A DNA stretch of 64,000 nucleotides from Maratus speciosus (lineage: Eukaryota; Arthropoda; Arachnida; Araneae; Salticidae), in the NCBI GenBank assembly GCA_963932465.1, contig OZ010798.1, positions 16,290,981 to 16,354,980 on the forward strand, given 5' to 3'. The translations under genes and the position numbers were made by a program. Of this stretch, positions 33,741-45,531 are shown piece by piece. Positions within the stretch are counted from its first letter, which is position 1; each line of letters opens with the position of its first letter. A model generated the notes under the pieces. It made no database searches, had not been told where the DNA came from, and worked only from the letters and a program-made list of their open reading frames with translations.

Positions 33741-34314
33741 CAGTAGACTCCCTTAAATCTGCGGACGCCTGAAATCCGCGTATTTTTTCAGATGTAAACA
33801 AGGAAATTTACAGTTAAGTTGCAGGTGAACAAAATTCAAGATGGCGCTGAAATCAGCTGAATCAGCAATGTTTATTTTACTAAATTTTTTGTTAATCATT
33901 CTCTTTTGGTTATTCCAGCTGATTTATTACTAAATAAATTTACATTACTTTTGATTTTGATATAAATTAGCATATCTATATGATGACGTATCGATCTTAC
34001 GATCGCTTTACCACTAGATGGCAGCATAGGTCTTTTAGAATCGATTTCATCGGTAATAATTTAATATTTTTCTAAATTTTTATTTTACATAATTATTTTA
34101 ATAATTACTTACGTTTAAACTAATAAATTATTTTTATATTTTACTTATTTTAATGTTTCACTTTATTGTAAGCATTCATTATAATTTCCCTTGCTCAACT
34201 ACCAATCAAATTAATGTTTCAAATATGTAAACAAATCAATGTCCAGAAATCCGCAAAATTCTAAAATCCGCACAACCTCTGGTCCCAAGCTGTGCGGATT
34301 TGAGGGAGATTACT
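33741..34314. mobile_element. CAGTAGACTCCC-family MITE, copy C
   Basis: The left end is CAGTAGACTCCCTTAAATCT. The right end is slightly decayed (TGAGGGAGATTACT). The interior matches copies A, B and D, including TCTGGTCCCAAGCTGTGCGG near the right end, but lacks the middle block kept in B and D. Confidence 0.75.
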
Positions 34315-35318
34315 TATTGTGTAGAACTCTGTTTCTCCCTCAGATGTGGACCGCCCGATATCATACTTTGTACTGAAGAAGGAAAGTGGCTTTATATAGG
34401 AATGATGAGCTGGTGGAAAGCAGATGCCACCATAATCAATTTTTCTTTCATGTTGCATGTTTCAGTTCCTATCTTCTTGCTTTTGGTCTAGTCAACCAAA
34501 ATTTGGTGGGTGTGGAGTTAAATTTTCTTTTCGTGGTTTATCTTTTCCATTACTTTTCTAATTTTTTTATGATTTTAGTGTTCCTCAATCAGTTCTGGCA
34601 CATCTTAAGTACTAAGTAGTGGCTCTATCACAGTGATCAGGTATCAGAAAATAATTTACAATGGACAGTAAGGGATAAGGACAGCGATGTATAAGGGTAG
34701 TGTTGGATAAGGGCAATATCTAAGGTTTTTTATGCATTTGAAGAACACTAACTCTTTTCTTTACACAGAGCGATATGTTACCATTATGAAAGTTGAAACA
34801 AAATTGATCAAAGAGTTTGAAATAGCATGCAGTACTGAAAGAATTGTGTAAAAAACAGGAAAACACCTCATAATAAAAAGTGCTGTGTGGAATTTCCCTC
34901 TTGAATTCTTTTCCGAGTATGTGATTCTTTCATGAATTATTTATATTTTGCTGGGTTTCGCGAAATCAATTCCTGAATTGGTCAAGAAAAAAAAATACAA
35001 AGTTTTTTAAACAGTCGAGGAAAAACAGCTCGATTTTTAACAACTTGTCATGAAAAAGAAAGCAAATTTCGGATATAAGCCACTTATTTTGCCAAATGAC
35101 CGTGAAAGATATTACAATTTTTTTCAAACGATTGCGCTAAAAATCGCCAATTGCATTAGATGGTGTGAAAAATTTTAAATTTCATCGAACGGTCACAGTA
35201 AAAGCTCATGAAATCCAATCGGCCATAAAACTCTTTAATTTTTCGTAAAATATTTCATGATTGCTTTCTCTGTAGTGTAACTACATCTAAGATCTCGAAG
35301 ACGAACTGTTGAGGGCAA
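34315..35318. other. No feature recognised
   Basis: About 1 kb with no recognisable gene. The frames at 34261-34619 begin within or next to the MITE and have no domain. A GATAAGGG motif recurs around 34670-34720. Confidence 0.4.
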
Positions 35319-35549
35319 GTATTTGCAAAATTTGAAAGAAAAAAATCTAAACAGAAGTTTTTCTTACAAAAAAAAAAGCAATAGACCAAAAATAAACCGA
35401 AGTATTTACAAAATTTGTAAGAAAAATCTAAACAGAAAAAATTTCTTGAAAAAAGCAATAGTCAAAATATAAGTCAAAGTATTTACGAAAATTTGTAAAA
35501 AAAAATCTTAACAGGAGATTTTTCTTAGAAAAAAGCAGTAGTCAAAAAA
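35319..35549 (+). repeat. Three tandem units of about 80 bp
   Basis: Each unit reads approximately AGTATTTACAAAATTTGTAA, then GAAAAATCTAAACAG, a TTTTTCTT stretch and AAAAAAGCAATAG. Units start near 35319, 35401 and 35479. Low-complexity frames cross it. Confidence 0.75.
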
Positions 35550-36610
35550 TGTAACGAATTTGAAGCTAGCAGTCTATATTTCAAATTTAAAATCAGGCCT
35601 TCAAAGGCACCATTACGTTGACATTGTCGATTATCTAACCCTGGATCCAGGGTTCGTAAATATCATGATATTTTCGAAAATATCAAAAATATCCGATATT
35701 TTGATATATATCCGATATTTTCAAAGCAGCCAACTTACCGCTGATAATAAATGTTTTTGAGCATAATATAGATTAGAAACTAATATATATTGTACTTAAC
35801 ATAAAAACTTAAAAAATATTCTAAAAATGCATTTATCTTTTTTTTTTCACTTAGAACAAAATTGAAGATGAACTAATTGAAAACAGTAACAATTTGCTTT
35901 ATACACTTATAAGATAAGAAAATCTCTATAGGAATAAATCAGATGGTTTTAAAACAAAATTTTAAATACAAAACAGTATTTTTAATTGAAAAAATGTAAC
36001 ATAAAAGTAAGTATAAAATTTCTTATTTCACATTCCCTAACATGTTGTATATAGTTTAAACTCAACTGAAGCAAAACTTGAGAAAAGATTACTTTCTAAT
36101 ATAACTGCTTATTTATATTAGTCAGTTTATCTTTCAATGGTTGTTCTGAATTAATTATGTCCCACATAATTATTAGTTCAACATTCAAAATAAAAGCGTC
36201 AAATCCAAAGCTTGAAAAATATATTTGTTTTCTTTTTTGGCTAAAAAAGTCACATCCAGAAGAGACGAAAGTTCTTTATCAGATTCACACAGTCAATAAC
36301 AGTTGAAAATTCATTTCATTTACACTGAAATATTACAAATACACTATATGACTGAAAATATCAAAATATCTTGCTCACATTCATATTCTGAAAATAAATA
36401 TCAAATGCAGAAAATATGAAATATCTTGATACATTAAAAATAAATATCAAGTATATGAAAATATCAAAAATCTTGACATTTTGAAAATAAATATCGGTTA
36501 TATTTTATGATATATATCCACTGATATATATCAACTAACCCTGGCTGTAAATGATTATCTAAATTACATTTTATCTTTCAATGGCTGTTTTGAAATAACG
36601 TGACAGCCAA

Positions 36611-37591
36611 TTAGACGTGTCTAATGCCATTTCTCAAAGTAAACTGCTGCAATTCCTCAGATCTAAAAGCTCGGCCATTATCAGAAACCAAAATATCTGG
36701 TATACCATGCATAGAAAAAATTTCACGCAGCTCGTGGATCACTGTCGCAGAATTCAAATTGGGGATAATTTTAACTTCAGGCCATTTTGAGTAAGCATAC
36801 ACCAGAATAAAAAATAATTTGCCATGAAATGGACCCGCAAAATCAACATGTATCCTGGACCATGGTCTAGACGTAGAAAACCAACCGTCAGATATTGTTT
36901 TCGCCGGCTCATTTCTGGTAATCTGGCATCTGTGACATTTGTTCACTAGATCTTCAATATCCCTATCCAAACCTGGCCACCACACATAACCTCGGGCAAT
37001 TGCCTTGGTCAACACAATTCCTTGGTGTGTGGCATGTAAAAAAGATAAAACATTTTGACGAAAACAAGCAGGAACAACCACTCTTGATACCCACAGAATA
37101 CAATCCTGAAAAATTGACAATTCGTTCTGCCTGCGATTATATGCTTCAAATGACTTGACTCGTCCACCAGACCAACCATGTAGTATCCAAAATTTGACCT
37201 GCGACAACTCTGGATCATTCTGGGTTGCACGTGCAATATCCTTGGCCGTCAGAAGACTCTCCCTTTCAGGCACTTCAAACATCAGAACATCAGCTGGGTC
37301 TGGGAAACCTGACTCAGAAGCGTCAACTAGCAAGCGGCTCAGTGTATCAGCGTTACCCATTTTATTGCCTGAACGATGTCGCAACTCATAGTTGTAACCC
37401 TGCAGCATAAGTTTCCACCGTAACATTCTTGGAGAAATCATCACAGGCATGACCGAATTTGGTTTAAAAAGTCCCAAGAGAGGTTTATGGTCAGCCAAGA
37501 TAGTGAAAGATCGCCCTGCCAAAAACTGATGAAACTTCTGCACTCCAAATATAATCGCCAAAGCTTCTCTATCAATCTGGGCATAGTTCCT
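36611..37591 (-). pseudogene. gypsy RNase H (C-terminal part) and integrase, truncated
   Basis: After the TAG at 37592-37594 the frame reads RNYAQIDREALAIIFGVQKF, then FTILADHKPLLGLF (RNase H) and HRSGNKMGNADTLSRLL. The integrase zinc-binding part follows (HATHQGIVLTKAIARGYVWW, CHRC), and then the catalytic core up to SDNGRAFRSEELQQFT. Two of the DDE acids are present (HVDFAGPF and SDNG); the Glu and the rest are missing. The last residues before the stop derive from fusion with hAT sequence. Confidence 0.85.
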
Positions 37592-38545
37592 CTAGGGCAT
37601 TCGCAAGGTTCTGGATCCGTAGGCAACCGGCAATTCCACACCGTCCTCCATAACGTGTGATAAAACAGCTCCTACTCCATAAGGCGAAGCATCGCAGACC
37701 AAAACCAAAGACTTCTTAGGGTCATAGTGTACCAAAACTGCATCGGACCTCAGCAAATCTTTCGCCTTCTGGAATGCCCTTTCCTGTGGTCCACACCACT
37801 TCCATGCACTGCCCTGGTCCAAAAGTCGGTGCAAAGGTTCCAAAATCGTCGACTTCTGTGGCAAAAACCTCTCATAAAAATTATATAACCCTAAAAGTGA
37901 CTGTAGTTCTTTCTTATTTCGGGGAGCAGGTGCATTTTTGATCGCCAAAATTTTATCATCTGTTGGATGGATACCAGATCCGTCAACTTGAAATCCCAAG
38001 AATTTAACTGACTTTGCTCCGATGTGACACTTGGTCCGATTCAAGTTTAATCCAGCTTTCTGAAGACGTTCAAGCTGACACAAACGTTTAGAGTGGTCAG
38101 TGGAACTCGATCCCCTAACAATGACATCATCGAGCAAAGTTGCAACCCCAGGAATGTCAGCCAGCACAACATCCATCGTGCGTTGAAAAATAGCCGGAGC
38201 TGCCGCTATACCAAAAGGAAGTCTTCTGACTCTATACAACCCTTTAGGCGTGTTCAAAGTCAAAAGATCAGCTGACTGTTCATCCACCCTGAGTTGCAAA
38301 TAGGCGTAAGACAAGTCTAATTTAGAAAATATAGTACAACCCGAAAGTTTACTGAAAACCTCATTGGCCGTTGGCAGTGGGTAAGACACTTTCTGTAAAA
38401 TTTTGTTAACTGTGACCGAATAATCCCCACATAATCTCATCTGGCCATTTCTCTTCAAAACTGGAACAATGGGAGTTGCCCAACTTGAAAACTGAACCCT
38501 CTCGATGATACCAGAAGCCTCTTGACGATGCAATTCCTTCTCCAC
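37592..38545 (-). pseudogene. gypsy reverse transcriptase and RNase H start
   Basis: The frame contains GIIERVQFSSWATPIVPVLK, MRLCGDYSVTVNKI, TIFSKLDLSYAYLQL and LPFGIAAAPAIFQR. The catalytic LLDDVIV has a Leu where gypsy RTs usually have Tyr or Phe. RNase H begins with LVLVCDASPYGVGAVLSH. An in-frame TAG ends it at 37592, and the same frame continues as RNase H. The upstream part (38546-38709) is joined through a one-base frameshift near 38578. Confidence 0.85.
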
Positions 38546-38709
38546 CTTTTCCCGTAAAGAGAATGGAACTAATCTGGCCTTTAAAAAATTGGAGATGCAT
38601 CTGGAAGTATGGGAATATTCACTGGTGGACCATTGTAGACCCCAATTCCTTTATCAAAAAGTCCTGGAAACTGGGAAAAGATATCTTCAGACCCCACATG
38701 ATTAATGTG

Positions 38710-39195
38710 TCACTCGATACCCAGGGCCTCGAACCAGTTCCTTCCCATCAAACTTGGGCCATTTCCTTTAATTACCAATACAGGTAAAACCACTTTTCGA
38801 TTACCATGCTCCACCTGGGCCGAAAAAGTTCCCAATACCACCAGTGGTTGCCTTAACCATGTTCTCAAAACTAAATCTTCATTTGACAACTGGCATTTAT
38901 TTGAAAAAAAATTTTTATAAGTATCTTCACCAATTATTGAATGACCTGCCCCTGTATAAATTTGCATCTCCAATTCTTGACCCTCAACAGTGACCACCAA
39001 GCTGTACACCCGATTCGCAGGAAAAGAATAAAATAAATCTTCATCCAACTGTGGCACCGACTGGTTGATTAACAAATTCTGGCTCTTATGCTTTTGTTTA
39101 TTTCCCTGCTGCGTTCCCGGTTTTTTTCTATATGTTTTGGTTATACAGGCTCTCTCAAGATGTCCAAATTTGGAACAAAAATTGCATTTAGCATT
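38710..39195 (-). pseudogene. gypsy second zinc knuckle and protease
   Basis: Directly after the stop that closes gag, the same frame reads CNFCSKFGHLERAC (second knuckle, C-x2-C-x4-H-x4-C). The protease follows with QIYTGAGHSIIGEDTY; the usual DTGA catalytic Asp is Tyr here. It ends with PSLMGRNWFEALGIE and a TGA. The separation from gag is a point stop rather than a programmed shift. Confidence 0.75.
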
Positions 39196-39897
39196 TTAAA
39201 ACTTACAAACATCTGCTGTGTGCGCGCCTAAACATCGATAGCATTGTACCTTTTTGAACTTCCCCTTTAAATCACGCGTATTCTTATGCTGAAAACCAGC
39301 CATGTTCTTTTTTGCATCGCTGTATAAAGCCTGTGCATTACTCGATGTATTTCGGATCTCCGTTACACTTCGCTGTGCCACTTCACTAGCGAGAGCCATA
39401 TCCGCTGCTTTCTTAAAAGTTAACGTCGGCCCTTCCTCGAAAAGACGATGTTGTAAACCCTGGCCATGCACGCCACACACAATCCGATCACGGAGCCTAT
39501 CTTCCAAATCCGAAAATTTACAGGTGTCGCTCAGTCGCCGTAATTCCGCAATATAATCAGCCATTGATTCATTCGGACGCTGGTCTCGCTTATTAAACTG
39601 GTATCGCTCCACAATTGGATTCGGCGCAGGAGAAAAATGCTCATCTAATTTTGCAATTATATCGTTATATGCAGCAGCTTCTAATGTATCTGGTTTAACC
39701 AGTGAATCCGCAATGGAAAAAGTAGTGTCGCCACACACTGTTAAAAATATATACTTCTTACGAGCCTCCGCAATATCATTAGCCTTGAAATAAAAATCTA
39801 ACTTCTGCTTAAACAACTTCCACGAAGTATCGATAACGTAATGTTCTATCTGGCCAAATTTAGCCATATTTCCGGAGTGTCCAGCAAAAAAAAACAA
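39196..39897 (-). pseudogene. gypsy gag
   Basis: The 233-residue frame has a typical gypsy gag body: FKQKLDFYFKANDIAEARKK, YQFNKRDQRPNESMADYIAE and LRRLSDTCKF, then DRLRDRIVCGVHGQGLQHRL. It ends in a first zinc knuckle CYRCLGAHTADVC. A TAA follows two codons later (39196-39198), just before the second knuckle, and is probably a nonsense change. The likely true start is the Met of MAKFGQIEHYV, ten residues inside the frame. Confidence 0.85.
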
Positions 39898-40063
39898 AAA
39901 ACAAAAAAAAACTACTAAATTCTTCTTAAATACTGGAATAAACTTGCTGGGTTACGTAAGTACTTCAAATACTGGTACGAAAAGTTTTTTAACAATTCAT
40001 CAAAACATCACACTGCGCCGTCAAAATTAAGCCTAACTAGCTTCCCGCTCGTCGCCATTAAAA

Positions 40064-40283
40064 TGTATTGACATCGTGGGTAAATAACGGATGGCTGATA
40101 TTGAATAAAACATATTTAATTGTAAAACCATTTAAAATACAAAGCTGAAAACTAGGTTAAAATAATACAACCTGACAATTACATAACTGGCAAAGACTGG
40201 CGCGCGCTCCACTGGAACAGCTGATAATATAAACATTCTGGACACATCACAAGTTTAGTTGTTTGGTGCTACTGCCGGTTACA
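40064..40283 (-). repeat. Putative 5' LTR of the gypsy element
   Basis: Read on the minus strand the 220-bp segment begins TGTAACCGGCAGTAGC and ends CAATACA, i.e. TG...CA. It is followed within a few bases by the primer-binding-like TGGCGACGAGCGGGA. There is no second copy in the window to prove the boundaries. Confidence 0.45.
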
Positions 40284-40741
40284 ATAAATAAATACATGGA
40301 GTAAAGGAAACATGGAGTATAGGAAAATAACAGTTCAATACATAACATGTCTCACATAATTATTAGTTCTACATTTAAAAATAAAAGTTTCAAACATAAA
40401 GCTTGGAAAAGATTTCTTTCTTCTTTTCCTAAAAAAGTCATTGCCACAGGCAAAAGTTCATTATCTACAGAATGATACAGTCAATAACAGGTAGAAATTT
40501 CATTTACACTTGCTTTGAATGTAGAAAACATAAAAATTATCTTGCTCAGTGATATTTTGAAAATAAATATCAAATATACAAAATATCAAACATCTTGATA
40601 TTTTGAAAATAAATATCAAGAATTTGAAAATATCGAAAGTATCTAAAATCTTGATATTTTAAAAATAAATATCGGATATATATCAAGACATATATCATGA
40701 TATATATCCATCAATATATATCAATGAACCCTGCCTGGATC

Positions 40742-41441
40742 ATATATATAGTTTCTGATATCAGCATTCCCTTTATATGCACGTACTATTGATGCGATCA
40801 CACCAATTTTGTGGTTTTTGTATTTGATGTATGCTATATTATCAGTTGGTTAATTGGTTCTGTTATTCAATTTTTCTTTTTAAACTAGCCACCATTGGCG
40901 ACCAGTTTCGTCTCCCTTATATGTATGCTAAGCTCTGTATCATGTTACTTTTATTCGCAATTTAATTTGCTTGGTCAATCCTTCGTCAAATCTGAAGTTT
41001 CTGATACAGAAAACAAGACTACATTACTGTCAAGACTAATAATCAATTATGTTAGCCTGTCGCAGGTAATAAATCGCCAAGCATTGTTCTCGATGCACTT
41101 TCTCGTATTCCATCAATTTCATTTAAAATATAGTACTTACACTCATTTTATATAAAATATATAACTTTAATTTTAAACTAAGACATTTAAAACTCATGAC
41201 TACCACTTATTTCTTAGGGGTAAAAATGAAAAAGAAAAGAAAAAATAATAAATGAAACCTAAACCATCACATCTGATTTCAACATCAAAGCATCGTTTTA
41301 ATTTACCACGTGAAAAATAAAATATGCTAACTGGCGAGTTAAAAAATGCTACCAAGAATTGTTTGTGATTATGGCAACTTTTATGTAGTTTTATTAAAAA
41401 GAATAATTTTGAAAAAAAAATGGTGACCTTCCATGTAGAAA
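40742..41441. other. No feature recognised
   Basis: A 700-bp AT-rich stretch after the hAT target duplication. The 86- and 109-codon frames have no recognisable domain. Confidence 0.4.
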
Positions 41442-41650
41442 GCGAAGGGGTCAGCCCGTAATTGTTTATGACTTGGACTATTATAATATAGATGAAATGA
41501 TGGCGATGGAACAATGTTTGGCGATTCATCCCCTGTGTCTGGCTAACATTAGAGTACCAAAATGGCCGCCTGGGATATAAAAAGTACAGCGGTCAGCCCG
41601 GAGTTGTTTATGACAGTCACATGATTTAGGCTATTATTATAGAGATTGTT
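41442..41650 (+). repeat. Two direct copies of a ~60-bp segment
   Basis: GGTCAGCCCGTAATTGTTTA (about 41449) and GGTCAGCCCGGAGTTGTTTA (about 41590) are each followed by TGAC...ACTATTATAATATAGA or a variant. A copy of AAAATGGCCGCCTGGGATAT stands between. It is probably part of an unidentified repeat. Confidence 0.5.
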
Positions 41651-41884
41651 ATTGTTTAAAATCTCTGTGTTTACCAGTCTCTGTCTTTCTTTTATCTTAT
41701 ATTTTTTTTTATTCAAAATTTAGGTCAGAAGTGACAGACATTCTTTTTATGTTTGAAAGAAAAAGTTAGTAGTTTTATTTTGTCACTAGTATTTTTAAAG
41801 ATAGCTGTATGTATGAATAAGATTAACTACAGTTTTGAAACATTCAACATGAAGAACTGAAACATGCAAAAAGGATTTTTCCCT

Positions 41885-42760
41885 ATGGAGTTGAAGCTGT
41901 TTTTGCTGCTAAGGAAATTGATAAATATTTGAAAAGAAAGGCTAATGATACAAAAGAAGATTAAATGCATGAAGTTAAGAAAGCTTATGCATTATTTTGT
42001 ACCTTGTTAGATAACCCAATGTTGGCAATTTTGGCTAATTAAACATATTGTGATGTTTATTCTAAATGGTAAAATATTTTAAAACAAACACTGCAAATTA
42101 AATTTTGGTTTGAAATAAATTAGAATAATCAAGTGCCATTATAATATGCATCATCATATGACAATCTGAGTGCTGGTTACAACAGATGTGGAGATAGTCA
42201 TATATTTATTGCTGTCTCTTCCACCAGAATATAATGTAATCAAGACTACTAATGATAATCATACCAATGAAAATCTTACTTTAGATTTTGTAATAGAAAT
42301 GCTGTTGAGTGCTAAAGCATTAAAAGGTAATAAAATTATTGAAAATTTGCACACTCTGATTTCAAGTAATAATTATGCGTTTAATTGAAATTAAAATATT
42401 GTCTGTTTTAAGTGAAATTGAACGGTCACAAAGCTAAGGGTTGTAAGAATAGAAATATTTGTTACATCTGTGGTACAGAAATAAGAAGTAAATGTGCATT
42501 GTCCCTTTTGACATAAAGATAATTAGATAAAACAGAAAAGGGACCAAGAATAAATGAAACTAAGGAAACCTATTTTTTGTTTTTGCAACACTCAGTTGTT
42601 CCAGTGCCAAATGCAAATAAAGTGAAGAATCTTCTTTATATTTTTGGATGTTACATGGCAAATTATCAAAGAATTCTGTGAATATGAAAGAAAAATTCCA
42701 GTTATTAACTGAGTTGAAAAATATTTAAGATAAGCACTTTGTAAGAAATTATGCTGTTAA
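41885..42760 (+). pseudogene. Ty1/copia gag and protease-start remnant
   Basis: Frames with stops read AKEIDKYLKRKANDTKED and KKAYALFCTLLDNPML. Then comes IYLLLSLPPEYNVI with ENLTLDFVIEMLLSAKAL, the LLxSLPxxY region of copia-type gag. A zinc knuckle follows (GHKAKGCKNRNICYICGTE, with a frameshift inside its first CxxC). SVVPVPNANKVKNLLYIF and WMLHGKLSKNSVNMKEKF, a decayed protease entry, come last. No integrase or RT follows and no LTR was seen. Confidence 0.6.
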
Positions 42761-42939
42761 AATAACAAAAGTATATTGCATATTTTAAAAATAAAAAGGC
42801 ATAGGTGAAAAGAGTAGTCAAAGAAAAAAAAGCCTCGAAACGGCATAATTTGTTTACTCTTAACCAAAAAAAAAAAAAAAATACTAGTTTTCTGACAAAC
42901 TTCTAGAAAAAAGCTTTAAAAGTCACAGAAAAAACAACT

Positions 42940-43146
42940 TTAACCCTTCGGGGACGAGCATCACGTATATGTGGCACATAAGGTTCTCAGAATCCTTGAC
43001 TATACCCACCAATTATTTTTAATTATGAACATTCCTTATTTAATCAGAGCCTTTCTTCGATTCAGTTACATAAAACATTCTGTTTCGGGAAACTGGTGGT
43101 AACACACTTAAAATTGTGTAAAGGATGCCCATAGTTAAGTGGTTAA
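42940..43146. mobile_element. Possible TTAA MITE, weak ends
   Basis: The left end TTAACCCTTCGGGGACGAGC and the right end (inverse TTAACCACTTAACTATGGGC) share TTAACC and GGGCATC-type sequence, with TTAA at both ends. The arms are short and diverged, so this is a tentative call. Confidence 0.35.
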
Positions 43147-43771
43147 GTTTTTGCCTCCCTTTCCCCAAAATAATGTAAAAAAAAAGACAACTCCTTACGC
43201 TCTATTAAATTAAAACACGGGACTTTAAATGATTACACATACACGAGAAAACCAGGCAAAAAACATAAAAAATAGTTGATAGAAAAGAAAATACTTGCAT
43301 ACAAACATTAATTAGAATCATCTAGCTACCAAGAACATGCATAAGAACCATTGTTGATAGGAAACAGAACGAAGTCTCTCTATTTTACATTGCAAGAAGA
43401 AAATGGTTTAAAAAGGAACAAACAAACAAAAAAAAAGCTATGATCAGTAATGAACAATTGGATATTGCTAAAAAAAATACTAGTGCTTTTCAAAACTGTA
43501 TATAGAAAGAATTGATGATTTCAATGTATTTTCAGTTTTTCAGCTCGATTAAAAAAATGGTGTGTTTTAAAAAGTTATAAGCACAAGCAATAGTTTAAAA
43601 AATATTATATGGAATTTACTTTATTCGTTGGGTATTTTTTAAAAAAGGACCATTAGAAAATTCTAATGTAGGATCATCTGCTGATTATCAAACATAAATG
43701 ATGCTAGTAACAATGTGGTTAAGAATGATGTGTTATTACAAAAAACACTTTGTTGCAACAGACCTCTTGCC
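43147..43771. other. No feature recognised
   Basis: AT-rich sequence with no supported frame or repeat. Confidence 0.45.
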
Positions 43772-44434
43772 CAGTGGCGTAGGAACTTTGTACAAACAGG
43801 GGGAGCTAGGGCATATTGCGGAAAGCTAGTGGCGCGTATCATTTCGTTCATTTTGGAGGGTTCCTTCATAGTGTTGCACGTTTCACAAACAGGAGTATAA
43901 AATAGAAGCATATTAAAAGATCACCAACTCTTTAATCCAGTTAAAGTAATTTTTAATAGATATACGTGCTACATAGAAACTTAATTTATGTGCGATCCCG
44001 AATACAATATTCAAATTTAAAGCTTCTCCCACTTCCATTTATCAAAAACTAAAGTGTTTTCTGTTGTTTTGCTTACAAATTGCTTACAAATCTCTTCCAA
44101 ATCAATTTTAAAGGCCTCCTCTTTATAAATATGTTATCGGTGCAAGTAATTTGTAGTAGACCTATATGAGACCCCCCTTTTTTGGATATCGGTAGGGTTG
44201 TAAACAATGAGAAAAAGGGTGAAGCCACAAACAAGTGTGCTCACCACCCCTCTCTCTCTTCTCTTTGTTGTTTACTGTGTGAATTTCCTAGAAAAAAGTA
44301 TACTTTATTTTTTAATTCAGCAATGTATCGTAAACAGATGTGGTGCGAGAATTTCTCCCGGGGGAGCTGAGCCCGTCTGAAATATTCCAGGGGGAGCCAC
44401 AGCTCCCCTAGCTCCCCCAGTTCCTACGCCCTTG
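43772..44434. mobile_element. hAT-like element, 663 bp
   Basis: The left end is CAGTGGCGTAGGAACTTTG with GGGGGAGCTAGG nearby. The right end is the inverse of CAAGGGCGTAGGAACTGGGG. Flanking octamers CTCTTGCC (43764-43771) and CACTTGCC (44435-44442) agree at 7 of 8 positions, consistent with a hAT target duplication. CAGTGGCGTAGGA-type termini are common in hAT elements. There is no transposase frame; two short open frames inside are not genes. Confidence 0.65.
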
Positions 44435-44442
44435 CACTTGCC

Positions 44443-45013
44443 CTCAAATATGCCAAAATGGCATGCAAGAAGTAAATAAAAAATAGGCAATTTTAATTGC
44501 ATGAACGTTTTTGCACAACTATAAACATAAACATATAGTGAATTAAGATATAATTACCTGAATTTTGTCTTTAATTACCTGTTATCGTTTCTGTCTTTCA
44601 GCAATACAATGGAACAAACATTTAAATGTTGAAACTAGATTGGTACATATAATAAAATACAATGATAGATTGCAGGTATGTGTCAGTAAAGGGCAAATGT
44701 CCAAAAAAGAGTAAAAGTTTTACTTTGCTCTCCGCTTATAGAAGTCTTAATTTTTCCTGAGGGAAAAGTAGTTACAAGAATTTAGATGTCTCATTATAGA
44801 AACAAAAGAAATAGTACTTCACGAGAATAATAACTGTTCAGTCAAAATAAAGATTAAGTAATGAAATTATTTTAGTTTATAAATGAGTTATAGCAAGCCC
44901 ATTAAACACGATACTTATATATTTCAAACTTAAAATATATCATTTCCTCATAGGAAAAAAAAACTGGAATAATTTTATTAAATTATGAACATAAAATCAT
45001 ACTTATTTGTTAA
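44443..45013. other. No feature recognised
   Basis: An AT-rich spacer between two transposons. No frame or repeat is supported. Confidence 0.45.
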
Positions 45014-45531
45014 TTAATCCTTAAATGCCTGGTGTTGCTTTTCGGCAACATACCCCAATTTAGGCTTCTAAAATACTATTAGAATAATATTGAAGTATAA
45101 TGCCTAATTTTGCCAATAAAATACATTCTGAAAATATTATTAAATCGATTTTCAACATGTAAATGTCAACATTTGTGCTGCTTCAGACTAAAGATCGATT
45201 TATTTTTTCAATTGTTGTTATATGTTCTTTTTGTTTTATTTGGAAGCTTGCGAGATATCCTATTTCGTTCTGCAGTGAGCAAGTAAAATTTATTTCTTAT
45301 TATAGTTCCTAAAATTCTTGTGTGTTTAATATTATAGAATTTTATCAACGAAAATTATTTTTTCAATTAAAGACCAGTACTGCCGATTAGTAACAAACTG
45401 TGTTTTAGCCGTAAACCATACTTAAAACAAAATATGATTTTTTAAGTATTTTTCCCATGATTTATTTAAAAAATGAAAGTCGAAAAACATTATTACAATG
45501 ACTTTTAAAAAATCAGGCATTTAAGGGTTAA
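45014..45531. mobile_element. piggyBac-like MITE, 518 bp
   Basis: The left end is TTAATCCTTAAATGCCTGG and the right end the inverse of TTAACCCTTAAATGCCTGA, with TTAA at both ends. The interior contains no coding frame. Confidence 0.75.

Larger units (their letters stand above)
36604..40283 (-). mobile_element. Ty3/gypsy LTR retrotransposon, 3'-truncated
   Basis: On the minus strand the order is putative 5' LTR, primer-binding-like site (TGGCGACGAGCGGGA at 40043-40057), gag with two zinc knuckles, protease, reverse transcriptase, RNase H and integrase. The integrase ends after the second catalytic Asp (at 36611) and no 3' LTR follows, so the element is truncated. It has one stop between the knuckles, a changed protease active site, a frameshift before RT and a stop before RNase H. 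It is therefore inactive. The junction with hAT sequence is near 36600. Confidence 0.85.
35648..40733. mobile_element. Composite hAT element (5.1 kb) with 8-bp target duplication
   Basis: The direct repeat CCTGGATC stands at 35640-35647 and 40734-40741. The left end begins CAGGGTTCGTAAATATCATG and the right end is the inverse of CAGGGTTCATTGATATATA. Within it the right-hand ~450 bp occurs twice: about 36125-36543, ending with its own AACCCTG terminus, and about 40322-40733. Both copies carry ACATAATTATTAGTTC and repeated GAAAATAAATATC motifs. The gypsy element at 36604-40283 lies in the second copy. No hAT transposase is legible. Confidence 0.75.

Noticed and set aside
34261..34458. Minus-strand frame starting near LPQIRTAWDQRLCGF
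   Set aside because: The same peptide appears at 46680-46740 and is only the translation of the right end of a MITE.
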